Shown piece after piece: positions 1 to 8,868 of a stretch of 13,345 bases of DNA. The translations under genes were made by a program, and so were the position numbers. Numbering within the stretch: the first letter of the stretch is position 1; every line of letters begins with the position of its first letter. The stretch is from Candidatus Latescibacterota bacterium (GTDB lineage Bacteria; Latescibacterota; UBA2968; UBA8231), in the NCBI GenBank assembly GCA_022825185.1, contig JAJDYK010000031.1, positions 1 through 13,345 on the forward strand. Reading direction: 5' to 3'. The notes below the pieces were generated by a model that saw nothing but the letters and a program-made list of their open reading frames with translations, did no database searches and was not told the DNA's origin.

Positions 1-99
1 CCAGCCTCTCGAATGGACGTATCCCGACTACCGGAGCGATGCAATGCAGCATTTCTTGCTGGATATGCGGTCTTGGTTGCTAAGAGTGCGCGGCTGAGG
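1..99. other. Non-coding end of window, downstream of prpC
   Basis: This stretch follows the prpC stop codon in the direction of transcription. I see no convincing gene on either strand; the open frame that starts here on the plus strand runs antisense through prpC and has no family likeness. A 5-bp perfect inverted repeat (CAGCA at 47-51, TGCTG at 57-61, 5-base loop) is present, but no T-run follows it on the minus strand, so it is not a convincing intrinsic terminator. Transcription may continue beyond the window. Confidence 0.5.
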
Positions 100-1230
100 T
101 CAGCCCCGGTCGTCGAGCGCGACAAATGCGCGGTGCTCTGGCCCGGTGTAGATGTGGTTGGGGCGGATGAGCCGGTTGGCGTCGTGCTGTTCGATCACGT
201 GCGCTGCCCAGCCCACCACGCGGCTGGCCACGAAGATGGGGGTGTAGAGCGGGATCGGAATGCCCATGATGTAGTAGGTGTACGCGCAGGGGAAATCGAC
301 GTTGGGGAAGATGCCTTTTTCGCGCATCATCGTCTCTTCGACTACGTCGGCTAGGTCCGGCCACTTGGTGTCGCCGATGGCTGCGGCGATCTGACGGCCA
401 ACCTTCTTCATCGTCGGCACTCGCGAGTCGCCGCTTTTGTATTCCCGATGGCCAAAGCCCATGATTTTCTTCTTTTGCGCCAGCGCGTCGAGGACCCACT
501 GCTCGGCCGCCTCGGGCGAATCTACCTCCAAGAGCATGTGCATGGCCGCCTCGTTGGCACCGCCGTGCAAGGGGCCGTGCAGAGCGCCGATGGCTGCGGT
601 TATGGCCGCGTACAGGTCGGCGAGGGTTGAGGCCACGACCCGCGCGGTAAACGTGGAGGCGTTGTATCCGTGCTCGGCGTAGAGGATCAGCGAAGTGTTC
701 ATGGCCTCTACTTCGTACGCGGGCGGTTTTTCGCCGCGCAGCATGTAGAGCAGATTGGCCGCGTGGTCTAGCTCGGCGTCGGGAGCTACCGGCGCTAGGC
801 TCTGCGAGAAGCGATAGCCATAGGCGAGCGCGGTGGGAATTTTGGCCAGCAAGCGCTCGGCCTTGCGCACGTTGGCATCGTGGCTGTTGTCGGGGGTCTC
901 GGCGTCGAAAAACGCCAGGGACGACACGGCCGTGCGCAACAGGTCCATGGGGTGGGCGTCCGCTGGGGCGGAGCGCAACAGGTCAACCACCGGGCCGGGC
1001 AAATCGCGCTGCGAGCGCAGTTGTTGGTTGAATGCCGCCAACTCGGCGACTGTCGGCAACTCGCCGTAGAGCAGCAAGTAGGCGACCTCTTCGTAGGAGG
1101 CGTTTTCGGTCAGTTCGACTAGGTCGTAGCCGTGTAGGATCAGGCGGTTGATATCGATATCAATGCGCGAAAGGGCGGACTCGCCGGCGATGACGCCTTC
1201 GAGGCCGGGGCTATAGGATTTGTCGGTCAT
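100..1230 (-). CDS. prpC: 2-methylcitrate synthase / citrate synthase (CitZ-like)
   Basis: This cytosolic enzyme condenses an acyl-CoA (propionyl-CoA or acetyl-CoA) with oxaloacetate. The 376-residue length is normal for the short bacterial type. The active-site pattern is intact: H187 in AEHGYNAST, H222 in GPLHGGANE, H261 in MGFGHREYK and D312 in PNVDF. H222, H261 and D312 match the catalytic His-His-Asp of the family. By memory the whole protein reads like Bacillus CitZ/MmgD, including the ASTFTAR and IRP..YTGP segments. The ATG at 1230 is preceded by a purine-rich AGAGAG about nine bases upstream. The gene lies 44 bases after prpB, which is the main reason to prefer the methylcitrate role. 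Sequence alone does not separate the two activities, and members of this subfamily can do both. It is the last gene visible in the train. Confidence 0.8.
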   Translation of the reverse strand: MTDKSYSPGLEGVIAGESALSRIDIDINRLILHGYDLVELTENASYEEVAYLLLYGELPTVAELAAFNQQLRSQRDLPGPVVDLLRSAPADAHPMDLLRTAVSSLAFFDAETPDNSHDANVRKAERLLAKIPTALAYGYRFSQSLAPVAPDAELDHAANLLYMLRGEKPPAYEVEAMNTSLILYAEHGYNASTFTARVVASTLADLYAAITAAIGALHGPLHGGANEAAMHMLLEVDSPEAAEQWVLDALAQKKKIMGFGHREYKSGDSRVPTMKKVGRQIAAAIGDTKWPDLADVVEETMMREKGIFPNVDFPCAYTYYIMGIPIPLYTPIFVASRVVGWAAHVIEQHDANRLIRPNHIYTGPEHRAFVALDDRG

Positions 1231-1274
1231 TCTGTAGATCTCTCTATGAAAAGTGTGAATTTGGGGCTAATAAT

Positions 1275-2186
1275 TCAGCGGCTTTCTCCGTTCGCTGGAA
1301 AGCGGGCGGCCAGCGCTGCGTCTAGCTTGGTGTACTCGTCGTAGCCGAGTAGTTCGTAGAGTTCGTCTCGCGTCTGCATCTGTCCGAGGGCGTCTTCTAA
1401 AGTGCCCTTTTCCTTCAGTTCGCGGAACAGTCCTTCGACGGCCTTCATCATCGCGCGAAACGCGCTCATAGGGAAAATTACGAGGCGGTATCCCATGGCG
1501 GCGAACTCCGCGACCGAGAGGTACGGCGATTTGCCGAATTCGGTCATGTTGGCGAGGAGCGGGCCTTTGACTTGCTCGGCGTAGCGGGCGAATTCCTCGG
1601 GGCTTTGCATGGCTTCGGGAAAGATCGCGTCCGCGCCGGCTGCCAAGTAGCGTTGGCCGCGTTCGACGCTCTGTTCAAAGCCCTCGACGGCGCGGGCGTC
1701 GCAGCGGGCGATGATGACAAAGTCCGGGTCTTGCCTCGCCGAGCAGGCTGCGGCGATCTTGCGCTCCATTTCCTCGACCTCGATCAGGGCCTTGCCGTCG
1801 AGGTGGCCGCAGCGCTTGGGCATGACTTGGTCCTCTAAGTGCAACCCGGCCAAGCCCTCGCGCTCATACGCGCGCACTGTGCGCATCACCTGCCAGACCT
1901 CGCCAAACCCGGTGTCCGCATCGCAAATGCAGGGCACTTGGACTGAGTTGGCAATGTAGCCAGCTTGGCGCGCCATTTCGTCCATGCCCAACAGGCCGAC
2001 GTCTGGGTAGCCAGCCGTGCCGTTGGCCAGCCCAGCCCCGGAGATGTACACGGCCTCGAACCCGGTGCGCTCGGCCAGCATAGCCACGGGTGCGTTGAAG
2101 GCCCCGGGCAAGGTCAGGGTCTTCTCGGCCATCAGGCGGCGCAAGACGTGCGGCTTGGACTCAGCGGGTGCAGAGTTGAGTAGCAT
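1275..2186 (-). CDS. prpB: 2-methylisocitrate lyase
   Basis: The enzyme cleaves 2-methylisocitrate to pyruvate and succinate, the last step of the 2-methylcitrate cycle that disposes of propionyl-CoA. The 303-residue length fits PrpB (about 295) and not classical isocitrate lyase (over 400). It is a Mg-dependent TIM-barrel of the PEP mutase/ICL superfamily: YISGAG at 47-52, metal-binding DADTGFG at 89-95, LHLEDQ at 115-120 and the catalytic loop KRCGH at 124-128 with C126. Later PrpB-like blocks are PDFVIIARCDA (154-164), AVEG (166-169), TEFGKSP (215-221), SAFRAMM (241-247) and MQTRDELYE (270-278). The start follows the purA stop by three bases, suggesting translational coupling; no good Shine-Dalgarno is seen. 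A later Met at residue 19 is a weaker start because PrpB needs about 40 residues before YISG. No prpD or acnD is in view. Confidence 0.92.
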   Translation of the reverse strand: MLLNSAPAESKPHVLRRLMAEKTLTLPGAFNAPVAMLAERTGFEAVYISGAGLANGTAGYPDVGLLGMDEMARQAGYIANSVQVPCICDADTGFGEVWQVMRTVRAYEREGLAGLHLEDQVMPKRCGHLDGKALIEVEEMERKIAAACSARQDPDFVIIARCDARAVEGFEQSVERGQRYLAAGADAIFPEAMQSPEEFARYAEQVKGPLLANMTEFGKSPYLSVAEFAAMGYRLVIFPMSAFRAMMKAVEGLFRELKEKGTLEDALGQMQTRDELYELLGYDEYTKLDAALAARFPANGESR

Positions 2187-2189
2187 GGC

Positions 2190-3470
2190 TCAGGCGAGGG
2201 GGATGGTGGCTTCGCGCTCCGGTCCTACGGAAATCAGGGAGACCGGCGCTCGGCTCAACTCGGCGACTCGCTCCACGTAAGCCTGCGCTTGCGGCGGCAG
2301 GTCATCAAAACAACGGGCGGCGGTAGTCGGAGCACACCAGCCGGCCATTTCTTCGTAAATCGGCTCGCATTGGTCGAGTACTTGCGGGTCGGCGGGGAAT
2401 TCTTCCAGCACTTGGTCACCGCAGCGGTAGCCAACGCCCAGTTTGAGGTGCTCGCATTGGTCGAGTACATCGAGCCGGGTCAGGGCGATGCTGGTCAGGC
2501 CGTTGATGCGCGTTGAAACCCGCAAAATGGCGGCGTCGAACCAGCCACAGCGCCGCGGCCGGCCGGTAGTGGCTCCGTACTCGCGGCCCAAGGCGCGCAA
2601 ACGCTCGCCTTCTTCCCCCAGCAACTCGGTGGGAAAAGGCCCGTTGCCCACCCGCGTGGTGTACGCTTTGGTCACGCCGATGACCTCGGCGATCCGAGTG
2701 GGACCGATACCAGCACCCGTGCAGGCTCCACCCGCGGTGGTGTTCGAGGAGGTGACGTAGGGATAGGTGCCGTGGTCGATGTCGAGCAAGGTTCCTTGCG
2801 CCCCTTCGCAGAGGACTGTTTTGCCTTGGTCGAGGGCTTGGTTGAGCAGGAGCGAGGTGTCGGCGACGTATGGGGCAAGCCGCTCGCCGTAGCCGATGTA
2901 CGCGTCGATGATGGGGCCGGCCTCCAGCGGCTCTTGGCCAAAGACCTTGGTCAGGATTTCGTTTTTGGCGCAGATGCTGGCCCGGAGCTTGTCGCGCAAA
3001 CGCGCTGGGTCGCACAAATCCATGACGCGCACCCCGTGGCTGCGCTCGACTTTGTCGCGGTAAGCCGGACCGATACCGCGGCCAGTCGTGCCGATGGCGA
3101 CGCTGTTTTCGCTCTCTTCCCCGGCCTTTTCCAAGACCTTGTGATAGGGCATTACGACGTGGGCGACTTGGCTGAGGAAGAAGCGGCCGGCCACTGAAAA
3201 GCCCTTGGCCTCCAGTTCGGCGATCTCATCGAGCATGACGGCTGGATCGACGACCACCCCATTGCCCACCACGCAGATTTTGCCCTCGTGCATGATACCC
3301 GAGGGAATGGCGTGAAAAATGAACTCGGTAGAGTCGGTGACGACCGTGTGGCCAGCGTTGGCCCCTCCCTGATAGCGCACCACCACGTCGGCGGCAGACG
3401 TGAGGTAATCTACTACTTTGGCCTTGCCCTCGTCGCCCCACTGCGCTCCTAGTACTATTTTTGCGGGCAT
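2190..3470 (-). CDS. purA: Adenylosuccinate synthetase
   Basis: PurA makes adenylosuccinate from IMP and aspartate using GTP, the first committed step to AMP. The 426 residues are the normal size. Visible motifs are the GTP/IMP loop WGDEGKAK (11-18), catalytic D13 and H41 (in NAGHTVV), IGTTGRGIGPAY (127-138), EGAQGTLLDIDHGTYPYVTS (222-241), the IMP-binding TTGRPRRCGWFD (301-312), TRLD (331-334) for guanine recognition, and SVGPERE near the end. Two departures are notable: A17 replaces the usual glycine of GDEGKGK, and R332 stands where lysine is usual in TKLD. Both are conservative and the rest is intact, so I expect an active enzyme. The ATG has a good GGGAG six bases upstream. The gene begins 15 bases after serA and ends three bases before prpB. 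A 19-bp direct repeat lies in the 3' part. Confidence 0.95.
   Translation of the reverse strand: MPAKIVLGAQWGDEGKAKVVDYLTSAADVVVRYQGGANAGHTVVTDSTEFIFHAIPSGIMHEGKICVVGNGVVVDPAVMLDEIAELEAKGFSVAGRFFLSQVAHVVMPYHKVLEKAGEESENSVAIGTTGRGIGPAYRDKVERSHGVRVMDLCDPARLRDKLRASICAKNEILTKVFGQEPLEAGPIIDAYIGYGERLAPYVADTSLLLNQALDQGKTVLCEGAQGTLLDIDHGTYPYVTSSNTTAGGACTGAGIGPTRIAEVIGVTKAYTTRVGNGPFPTELLGEEGERLRALGREYGATTGRPRRCGWFDAAILRVSTRINGLTSIALTRLDVLDQCEHLKLGVGYRCGDQVLEEFPADPQVLDQCEPIYEEMAGWCAPTTAARCFDDLPPQAQAYVERVAELSRAPVSLISVGPEREATIPLA
2363..2468. repeat. 19-bp perfect direct repeat within purA
   Basis: The sequence GCTCGCATTGGTCGAGTAC occurs at 2363-2381 and again at 2450-2468, 87 bases apart. On the coding strand both copies give VLDQCE, at residues 335-340 and 364-369 of PurA. 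The spacing is a multiple of three, so recombination between copies would delete 29 codons in frame. Both positions are ordinary parts of the PurA fold, so this is either local sequence conversion or chance. Confidence 0.85.
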
Positions 3471-3476
3471 TGTGTA

Positions 3477-3481
3477 CTCCC
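3477..3481 (-). promoter_or_regulatory. Ribosome binding site of purA
   Basis: GGGAG on the minus strand, six bases before the ATG at 3470. It lies in the 15-base serA-purA spacer and supports independent initiation of purA inside the polycistronic train. Confidence 0.7.
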
Positions 3482-3485
3482 GTGC

Positions 3486-5066
3486 TTAAAGACTGACTTG
3501 TTTGGCCCAGGAGATGTACTCCCGGGAGAGAATATCGTCAACTACGTCGGTGGTGATCGGGTCATCGACGTTGAGGATGGTCAGGGCTTGACCGCCCATT
3601 TGGCGGCGTCCGCACGACATTTGGGCGATGTTGACGTTGTGGCTGCCCATGACTGTGCCGATTTGGCCGATGATGCCTGGGACATCGTCGTTGATGTAAA
3701 AGAGCATGTGGCCCTCTGGGACGGCATCGAAGATGTACTCGTCGAGGCGCACGAGGCGCGGATCGCTCTTGCCGAAGATCGTACCCGCGAGCAGGCGCTG
3801 CCCCTTGTTGGTGTGATACACCACGGTGATGAGGCTGGCGTAGTCCTCGTGCTCGCTGCTGATCCGCTCATCGACTTGCACGCCGCGCTCCTGCGCGAAA
3901 AGCAGCGCATTGACCACATTGACTGCCGCGTCCGAGATGGTCTCCATGATGCCCTTGAGTACGGCCGAGGTCAGCGGCGAGGTCGGATAGGCGGTGATGT
4001 CGCCTTGGTATTCGATGGTGATGCGCTCTAGCTGGCCCTCGCCGAGCTGAGCTTGCAGGCGTCCTAGCCGCTCGGCCAGCACGAGGTAGGGCTGGAGCTT
4101 GCCGTGAATTTCGGGATCGACCGAAGGGGCGTTGACCGCATTGCGAATGACGCGGCCCATCAGCACGTCGCCGACCTGCTCGGCCACCTGCAAGGCGACA
4201 TTGGCTTGGGCTTCCTTGGTGGAAGCGGCCAAGTGCGGCGTGCAGATCACGCGGTCGTCAACCAAGAGATCCACGAGGGTCGGTGGCTCCTCTTCAAAGA
4301 CGTCTAAGGCGGCACCAGCGACCTTGCCCGAGTTCAAGCCGCGCAGGAGGGCCTCCTCGTCCATGATGCCGCCGCGGGCGCAGTTGATTAGATAAACCCC
4401 GTCTTTGCACTGCGCGATCTCGGCGTCGGAAATCAGGTGCTGGGTCTGGTCGCTGAGATGGGTGTGGACCGTGATGAAATCCGCGGTAGCATAGATTTCG
4501 TCGAGGGATGTTAGATGCGCGCCGTAGGAGAGGGCCATCTCTTGGCCGATGTAGGGATCGTAGCCGAGGACCTTCATGCGAAAGGCTGTGGCGCGCGCGG
4601 CCACCTCCCTCCCCACGCGACCCAAGCCGATCACGGCGAGGGTCTTGCCAGCCAGCTCGACGCCGACGAATTGGCTGCGTTCCCACAGCCCCTTTTTAAG
4701 CGAGGCCGTCGCCTGCGGGATGTGCCGCGCAAGGGAGGCTATGAGCGCAAAGGTGTGCTCGGCGGTCGATAGGGAATTGCCGCCCGGAGTGTTCATGACG
4801 ATGACGCCGTGGCGGGTTGCCGCCTCTACGTCGATGTTGTCGAAGCCCGTGCCGGCGCGGCCAATGACCCGGAGGCGTGGCGCGGCGGCGAGCACCTCGG
4901 CTGTCACTTTGGTCGCGCTGCGCACGACTAGTCCCTCGTAGTTGCCGATGCAGTCTAGGAGCGCACTCGGCGACAATCCACTGCGCACATCTACTGCGAC
5001 CCCGTCGTTGGCTTCGAGGATCTCGACGCAGCGGGGGTCCATCTTGTCGCTGATCAGTACTTTCAT
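3486..5066 (-). CDS. serA: D-3-phosphoglycerate dehydrogenase (long form, ASB and ACT domains)
   Basis: SerA oxidises 3-phosphoglycerate to phosphohydroxypyruvate with NAD, the entry step to serine. The 526-residue protein is the long type. The substrate domain is split around the Rossmann fold: VRSATKVT (48-55), GRAGTGFDNID (69-79), the NAD loop GLGRVG (147-152) with D170 for NAD preference, NCARGGIMDE (228-237) with catalytic R231, the FEEEPP segment (257-262), and H278 in TPHLAAST. Residue 280 is alanine where glycine is common. An ASB domain spans about 320-440, and a C-terminal ACT domain from about 454 (DDVPGIIGQIG, NVNIAQM) suggests serine feedback. I chose the ATG at 5066, not the one at 5111: it gives the canonical MKVLISDKMD start and lies just after the engB stop, with GAGG close upstream. 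The extra 15 codons would lie within engB. Confidence 0.95.
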   Translation of the reverse strand: MKVLISDKMDPRCVEILEANDGVAVDVRSGLSPSALLDCIGNYEGLVVRSATKVTAEVLAAAPRLRVIGRAGTGFDNIDVEAATRHGVIVMNTPGGNSLSTAEHTFALIASLARHIPQATASLKKGLWERSQFVGVELAGKTLAVIGLGRVGREVAARATAFRMKVLGYDPYIGQEMALSYGAHLTSLDEIYATADFITVHTHLSDQTQHLISDAEIAQCKDGVYLINCARGGIMDEEALLRGLNSGKVAGAALDVFEEEPPTLVDLLVDDRVICTPHLAASTKEAQANVALQVAEQVGDVLMGRVIRNAVNAPSVDPEIHGKLQPYLVLAERLGRLQAQLGEGQLERITIEYQGDITAYPTSPLTSAVLKGIMETISDAAVNVVNALLFAQERGVQVDERISSEHEDYASLITVVYHTNKGQRLLAGTIFGKSDPRLVRLDEYIFDAVPEGHMLFYINDDVPGIIGQIGTVMGSHNVNIAQMSCGRRQMGGQALTILNVDDPITTDVVDDILSREYISWAKQVSL

Positions 5067-5074
5067 GGTCCTCT

Positions 5075-5668
5075 TTAAGTTGCGTTGCCCACTAGCGCCT
5101 CGGCGATCCACCCTGTAATGTCGTTCTGCCCGCGGCCATCGACCGCGGAGAAGGACACAAAGGAAAGGCCGGCGAGCGATCCTTGGGCATCGAGCTGGTC
5201 GAATAAGTTTTGCAGCTTGTTGCGCGACAGTTTATCCGCTTTGGTAAAAACTAGCAGAAAAGGCTTATCGAGGGTGCGCAAATGGTCGATCATCTGCCGG
5301 TCCAGGTCGGTAGGGCCGTGCCGGGCATCGATGAGCTGCAACACCGCGCATAATGTTGCGCGATTGGCCATGTAGTTGCGGATGAGCTGGCCGAGCTGTA
5401 AGCGCAAGCCCACGCCGCCGCGCACGTACCCGTAGCCAGGCAGATCGACCAAGTAGAACTGCTCGTTGGCTAGGTAGTAGTTCAACTGCTGGGTCTTGCC
5501 GGGTACCGTGCTGGTGCGCGCCAGCTTCTTGCGCCGTACTAACCTGTTGATCAGCGAGGACTTGCCGACGTTGGAGCGCCCCACTAAGGCGATTTCAGGC
5601 AAGCCGTCCACGGGTAAATCGGCCGTGCGGACAGCGCCAATTATGAATTCGACCGAGGAAAAGCGCAT
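5075..5668 (-). CDS. engB: Ribosome-assembly GTPase EngB (YsxC/YihA)
   Basis: EngB is an essential small GTPase in many bacteria and acts in late assembly of the large ribosomal subunit. The 197 residues match the single-domain family. All G motifs are present in order: G1 GRSNVGKS (30-37), the switch-I segment TSTVPGKTQ (52-60), G3 DLPGYGY (75-81), G4 TKAD (142-145) and G5 SA (174-175). The N-terminal FSSVEFIIGAV and the IDARHGPTDLD segment (113-123) are also typical. The gene starts 16 bases after clpX and ends eight bases before serA. A strong Shine-Dalgarno is not seen before the ATG, so it may depend on coupling to clpX. Placement beside the clp genes recalls the tig-clpX-lon-engB order known in Firmicutes; here no lon gene lies between. 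Confidence 0.94.
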   Translation of the reverse strand: MRFSSVEFIIGAVRTADLPVDGLPEIALVGRSNVGKSSLINRLVRRKKLARTSTVPGKTQQLNYYLANEQFYLVDLPGYGYVRGGVGLRLQLGQLIRNYMANRATLCAVLQLIDARHGPTDLDRQMIDHLRTLDKPFLLVFTKADKLSRNKLQNLFDQLDAQGSLAGLSFVSFSAVDGRGQNDITGWIAEALVGNAT

Positions 5669-5684
5669 CGCCGGGGCTTGAAAA

Positions 5685-6935
5685 TTAGGCGCGTTTGCGC
5701 CGCATCTCTTCGTCTTCGCTGCTGTACTGCTCGATCCCTCTCTCGATCATCTCGCCCGTAACTTGCAGGCGCGTCACGCCCTCCTGAGAGGGAATGTCGA
5801 ACATGATGTCCATCATGGCCTGCTCTAGGACGGAGCGCAGGCCGCGGGCCCCAGTGCCCTTGTGAACGGTCAAGGCCACTATCTTGCGCAGGGCTTCCTC
5901 GGTGAACTCGACTTCGACCCCGTCCATGGCGAAGAGCCGCTGCGACTGCTTGATGATGGCGTCGTGCGGCTCGGTGAGGATGCGGAGCAAGTCGTCTTCA
6001 GTGAGCTCGTCCATAGTGGTAATTACTGGTACGCGGCCGACAAATTCGGGGATCATGCCGTAGGCGAGCAGATCTTCGGGCTGCACCAACGGCAATACGT
6101 CTGGGGTGTCAGAGTCGTGCTCGTCGTCGCTGTCGGCTCCAAAGCCCATGGTGCGCTTGCCGACCCGTTGGCTGATAACCTTGTCTAGCCCCTCGAAGGC
6201 TCCGCCGCAGACGAAGAGGATGTTGCGGGTGTTCATCTGAATCATCGGCTGCTCAGGGTGCTTGCGGCCTCCCTTGGGCGGGATGTTGGCGGTGGTGCCC
6301 TCCAAAATTTTGAGCAGTGCTTGCTGCACGCCCTCGCCCGACACGTCGCGACCAACCGAAGGCGTGGCACTCTTGCGGGCGACCTTGTCAACTTCGTCGA
6401 GATAGAGGATACCCTTTTCGGCGCGGGGCACATCGTAATCGGCCGCTTGCAAAAGGCTCACGAGGATGTTTTCCACATCCTCGCCCACGTAGCCGGCTTC
6501 GGTGAGAATGGTGGCGTCGGCAATGGAGAAGGGGACCTGCAGGAATTTTGCGAGGGTTTTGGCCAGTTCGGTCTTGCCGGTGCCGGTGGGGCCGATGAGC
6601 ATTACGTTGCTTTTCTCGAGCTCCACCTCGTCTAAGTCAACTTTGGTGCGAATGCGCTTGTAGTGATTGTACACGGCGACCGCGAGGATTTTCTTGGCCC
6701 GCTCTTGGGCGATCACGTATTCGTCGAGAAAATCCTTGATTTGGCCCGGCTTGGGCATCTCTTCGGTCTCCCAAGGGAGGGTCTTTTGCCGCTCTTCGAC
6801 TAGTACGTCGTTGCACAGCTTGACGCACTCGTTGCAGATGTGGACCTGAGGGCCGGTTATGATCTTGTCAACTTGGTTGTGGCTGCGCCCGCAGAACGAG
6901 CAGCGCGGATCGCTTTGGGGGGGCCGACGGCGCAA
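5685..6935 (-). CDS. clpX: ATP-dependent Clp protease ATPase subunit ClpX
   Basis: ClpX is a hexameric AAA+ unfoldase that recognises tagged substrates and feeds them to ClpP. Its 416 residues are the usual size. The zinc domain has C12, C15, C34 and C37. The AAA+ part shows Walker A GPTGTGKT (115-122), pore loop GYVG (148-151), Walker [10 protein letters not shown] (176-184), [19 protein letters not shown] (195-213), arginine finger in PEFVGR (R301) and sensor II GARGLR (362-367). The ClpP-docking loop reads MGF (263-265) instead of the common IGF, followed by an acidic stretch with many Asp residues (268-276). The start is TTG at 6935: the frame is closed by the clpP stop codon four codons upstream, no ATG or GTG lies between, and AGGAG sits six bases before it. 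The C-terminus is short and charged. Confidence 0.96.
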   Translation of the reverse strand: MRRRPPQSDPRCSFCGRSHNQVDKIITGPQVHICNECVKLCNDVLVEERQKTLPWETEEMPKPGQIKDFLDEYVIAQERAKKILAVAVYNHYKRIRTKVDLDEVELEKSNVMLIGPTGTGKTELAKTLAKFLQVPFSIADATILTEAGYVGEDVENILVSLLQAADYDVPRAEKGILYLDEVDKVARKSATPSVGRDVSGEGVQQALLKILEGTTANIPPKGGRKHPEQPMIQMNTRNILFVCGGAFEGLDKVISQRVGKRTMGFGADSDDEHDSDTPDVLPLVQPEDLLAYGMIPEFVGRVPVITTMDELTEDDLLRILTEPHDAIIKQSQRLFAMDGVEVEFTEEALRKIVALTVHKGTGARGLRSVLEQAMMDIMFDIPSQEGVTRLQVTGEMIERGIEQYSSEDEEMRRKRA

Positions 6936-6941
6936 AACAAG

Positions 6942-6946
6942 CTCCT
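6942..6946 (-). promoter_or_regulatory. Ribosome binding site that fixes the TTG start of clpX
   Basis: AGGAG on the minus strand, six bases before TTG. Its first two bases are the last two of the clpP TAG stop codon, so termination on clpP and initiation on clpX occur at nearly the same spot. This is the only plausible initiation signal for clpX. Confidence 0.8.
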
Positions 6947-7553
6947 AGATTGGGGAAGGGGCTACCTCGACGTGCGATGGAGCGATGATCTCGTCGATGA
7001 TGCCGTATTCGACGGCTTCTGCGGCCGACATGAAAAAGTCGCGCTCGGTGTCGCGCTCAATGCGCTCCAGTGGCTGTCCGGTACAATCGACTAATACCTC
7101 GTTGATCTGCTGGCGCATGGCGATGATCTCGCGGGCGTGGATCTCCATGTCGGCTGCTTGGCCGCCAATTCCGCCCATGGGCTGGTGCAGCAAGACGCGA
7201 GCGTTGGGCAGGGCTTGGCGCTTGCCCTTGGTGCCGCCGGCCAATAGCACGGCTCCCATGCTGGATGCTTGGCCGATGCAGATCGTGGATATGTCGGCGG
7301 CCACGTATTGCATGGTGTCGTAGATGGCCATGCCCGCCGAAATCAGCCCGCCAGGAGTATTGAGATAGAGCGCGATGTCCTTTTTGGGATCTTCAGAAGC
7401 GAGAAAGAGCATTTGGGCGATGATGAGATTGGCGATCGCGTCATTGATGGGAGTGCCGGCGAAGATGATGCGGTCCTTGAGCAGCCGCGAGTAGATGTCG
7501 TATGAGCGCTCTCCTCGGCCGGTCTGTTCGATGACCATTGGAATCAGCGACAT
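6945..7553 (-). CDS. clpP: ATP-dependent Clp protease proteolytic subunit ClpP
   Basis: ClpP forms the barrel-shaped serine protease that partners ClpX. The 202 residues are normal. The catalytic triad is complete: S98 in GQASSMGA (94-101), H123 in LLHQP (121-125) and D172 in ERDTERDFF (166-174). The N-terminal [20 protein letters not shown] block and the [17 protein letters not shown] block (65-81) are highly typical. The ATG at 7553 follows the tig stop by three bases, in the same frame, with AAGG eight bases upstream inside the end of tig. A second Met at residue 6 could also serve. The C-terminal tail is slightly extended ([12 protein letters not shown]). It is the middle gene of a tight tig-clpP-clpX block, so chaperone, protease and unfoldase are probably made from one transcript. 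Confidence 0.97.
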   Translation of the reverse strand: MSLIPMVIEQTGRGERSYDIYSRLLKDRIIFAGTPINDAIANLIIAQMLFLASEDPKKDIALYLNTPGGLISAGMAIYDTMQYVAADISTICIGQASSMGAVLLAGGTKGKRQALPNARVLLHQPMGGIGGQAADMEIHAREIIAMRQQINEVLVDCTGQPLERIERDTERDFFMSAAEAVEYGIIDEIIAPSHVEVAPSPI

Positions 7554-7556
7554 GAT

Positions 7557-8804
<1,248 letters not shown>

Positions 8805-8813
8805 GAAACGCAA

Positions 8814-8818
8814 CCTTT
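8814..8818 (-). promoter_or_regulatory. Ribosome binding site that favours the GTG start of tig
   Basis: AAAGG on the minus strand. It lies nine bases before the GTG at 8804 but touches the TTG at 8813, so ribosome spacing supports the GTG. Confidence 0.6.
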
Positions 8819-8830
8819 ACAAGGCTAGGA

Positions 8831-8856
8831 CGCACCGCCAAATCGCCGGCCGTGCG
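8831..8856 (-). other. Hairpin between tRNA-Leu and tig
   Basis: On the minus strand CGCAC (8856-8852) pairs with GTGCG (8835-8831). After one G-G mismatch, GCC (8850-8848) pairs with GGC (8839-8837), leaving an eight-base loop. No T-run follows, so it is not a standard intrinsic terminator. It could be a processing site that frees the tRNA 3' end, a stabiliser of the tig mRNA 5' end, or chance in GC-rich DNA. Confidence 0.35.
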
Positions 8857-8868
8857 CTCGTTTATTCA

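Noticed and set aside
42..66. A small inverted repeat after prpC as a transcription terminator
   Set aside because: The stem has only five pairs and no T-run follows on the minus strand.
1275..2186. Identification as classical isocitrate lyase or PEP mutase
   Set aside because: The length of about 300 residues, the KRCGH loop, and the TEFG, SAFRAMM and MQTR.ELYE blocks fit PrpB; classical isocitrate lyase is much longer and has KKCGH.
2416..3015. A 199-residue minus-strand frame within purA
   Set aside because: It is a frame-shifted shadow of purA, Arg/His/Pro-rich, and the true purA frame is intact over the whole region.
3498..4031. A 177-residue plus-strand open frame antisense to serA, and similar long antisense frames over purA, clpX, tig and glyQS
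   Set aside because: Such frames are common opposite GC-rich genes; they show no recognisable domain and overlap genes with full family evidence.
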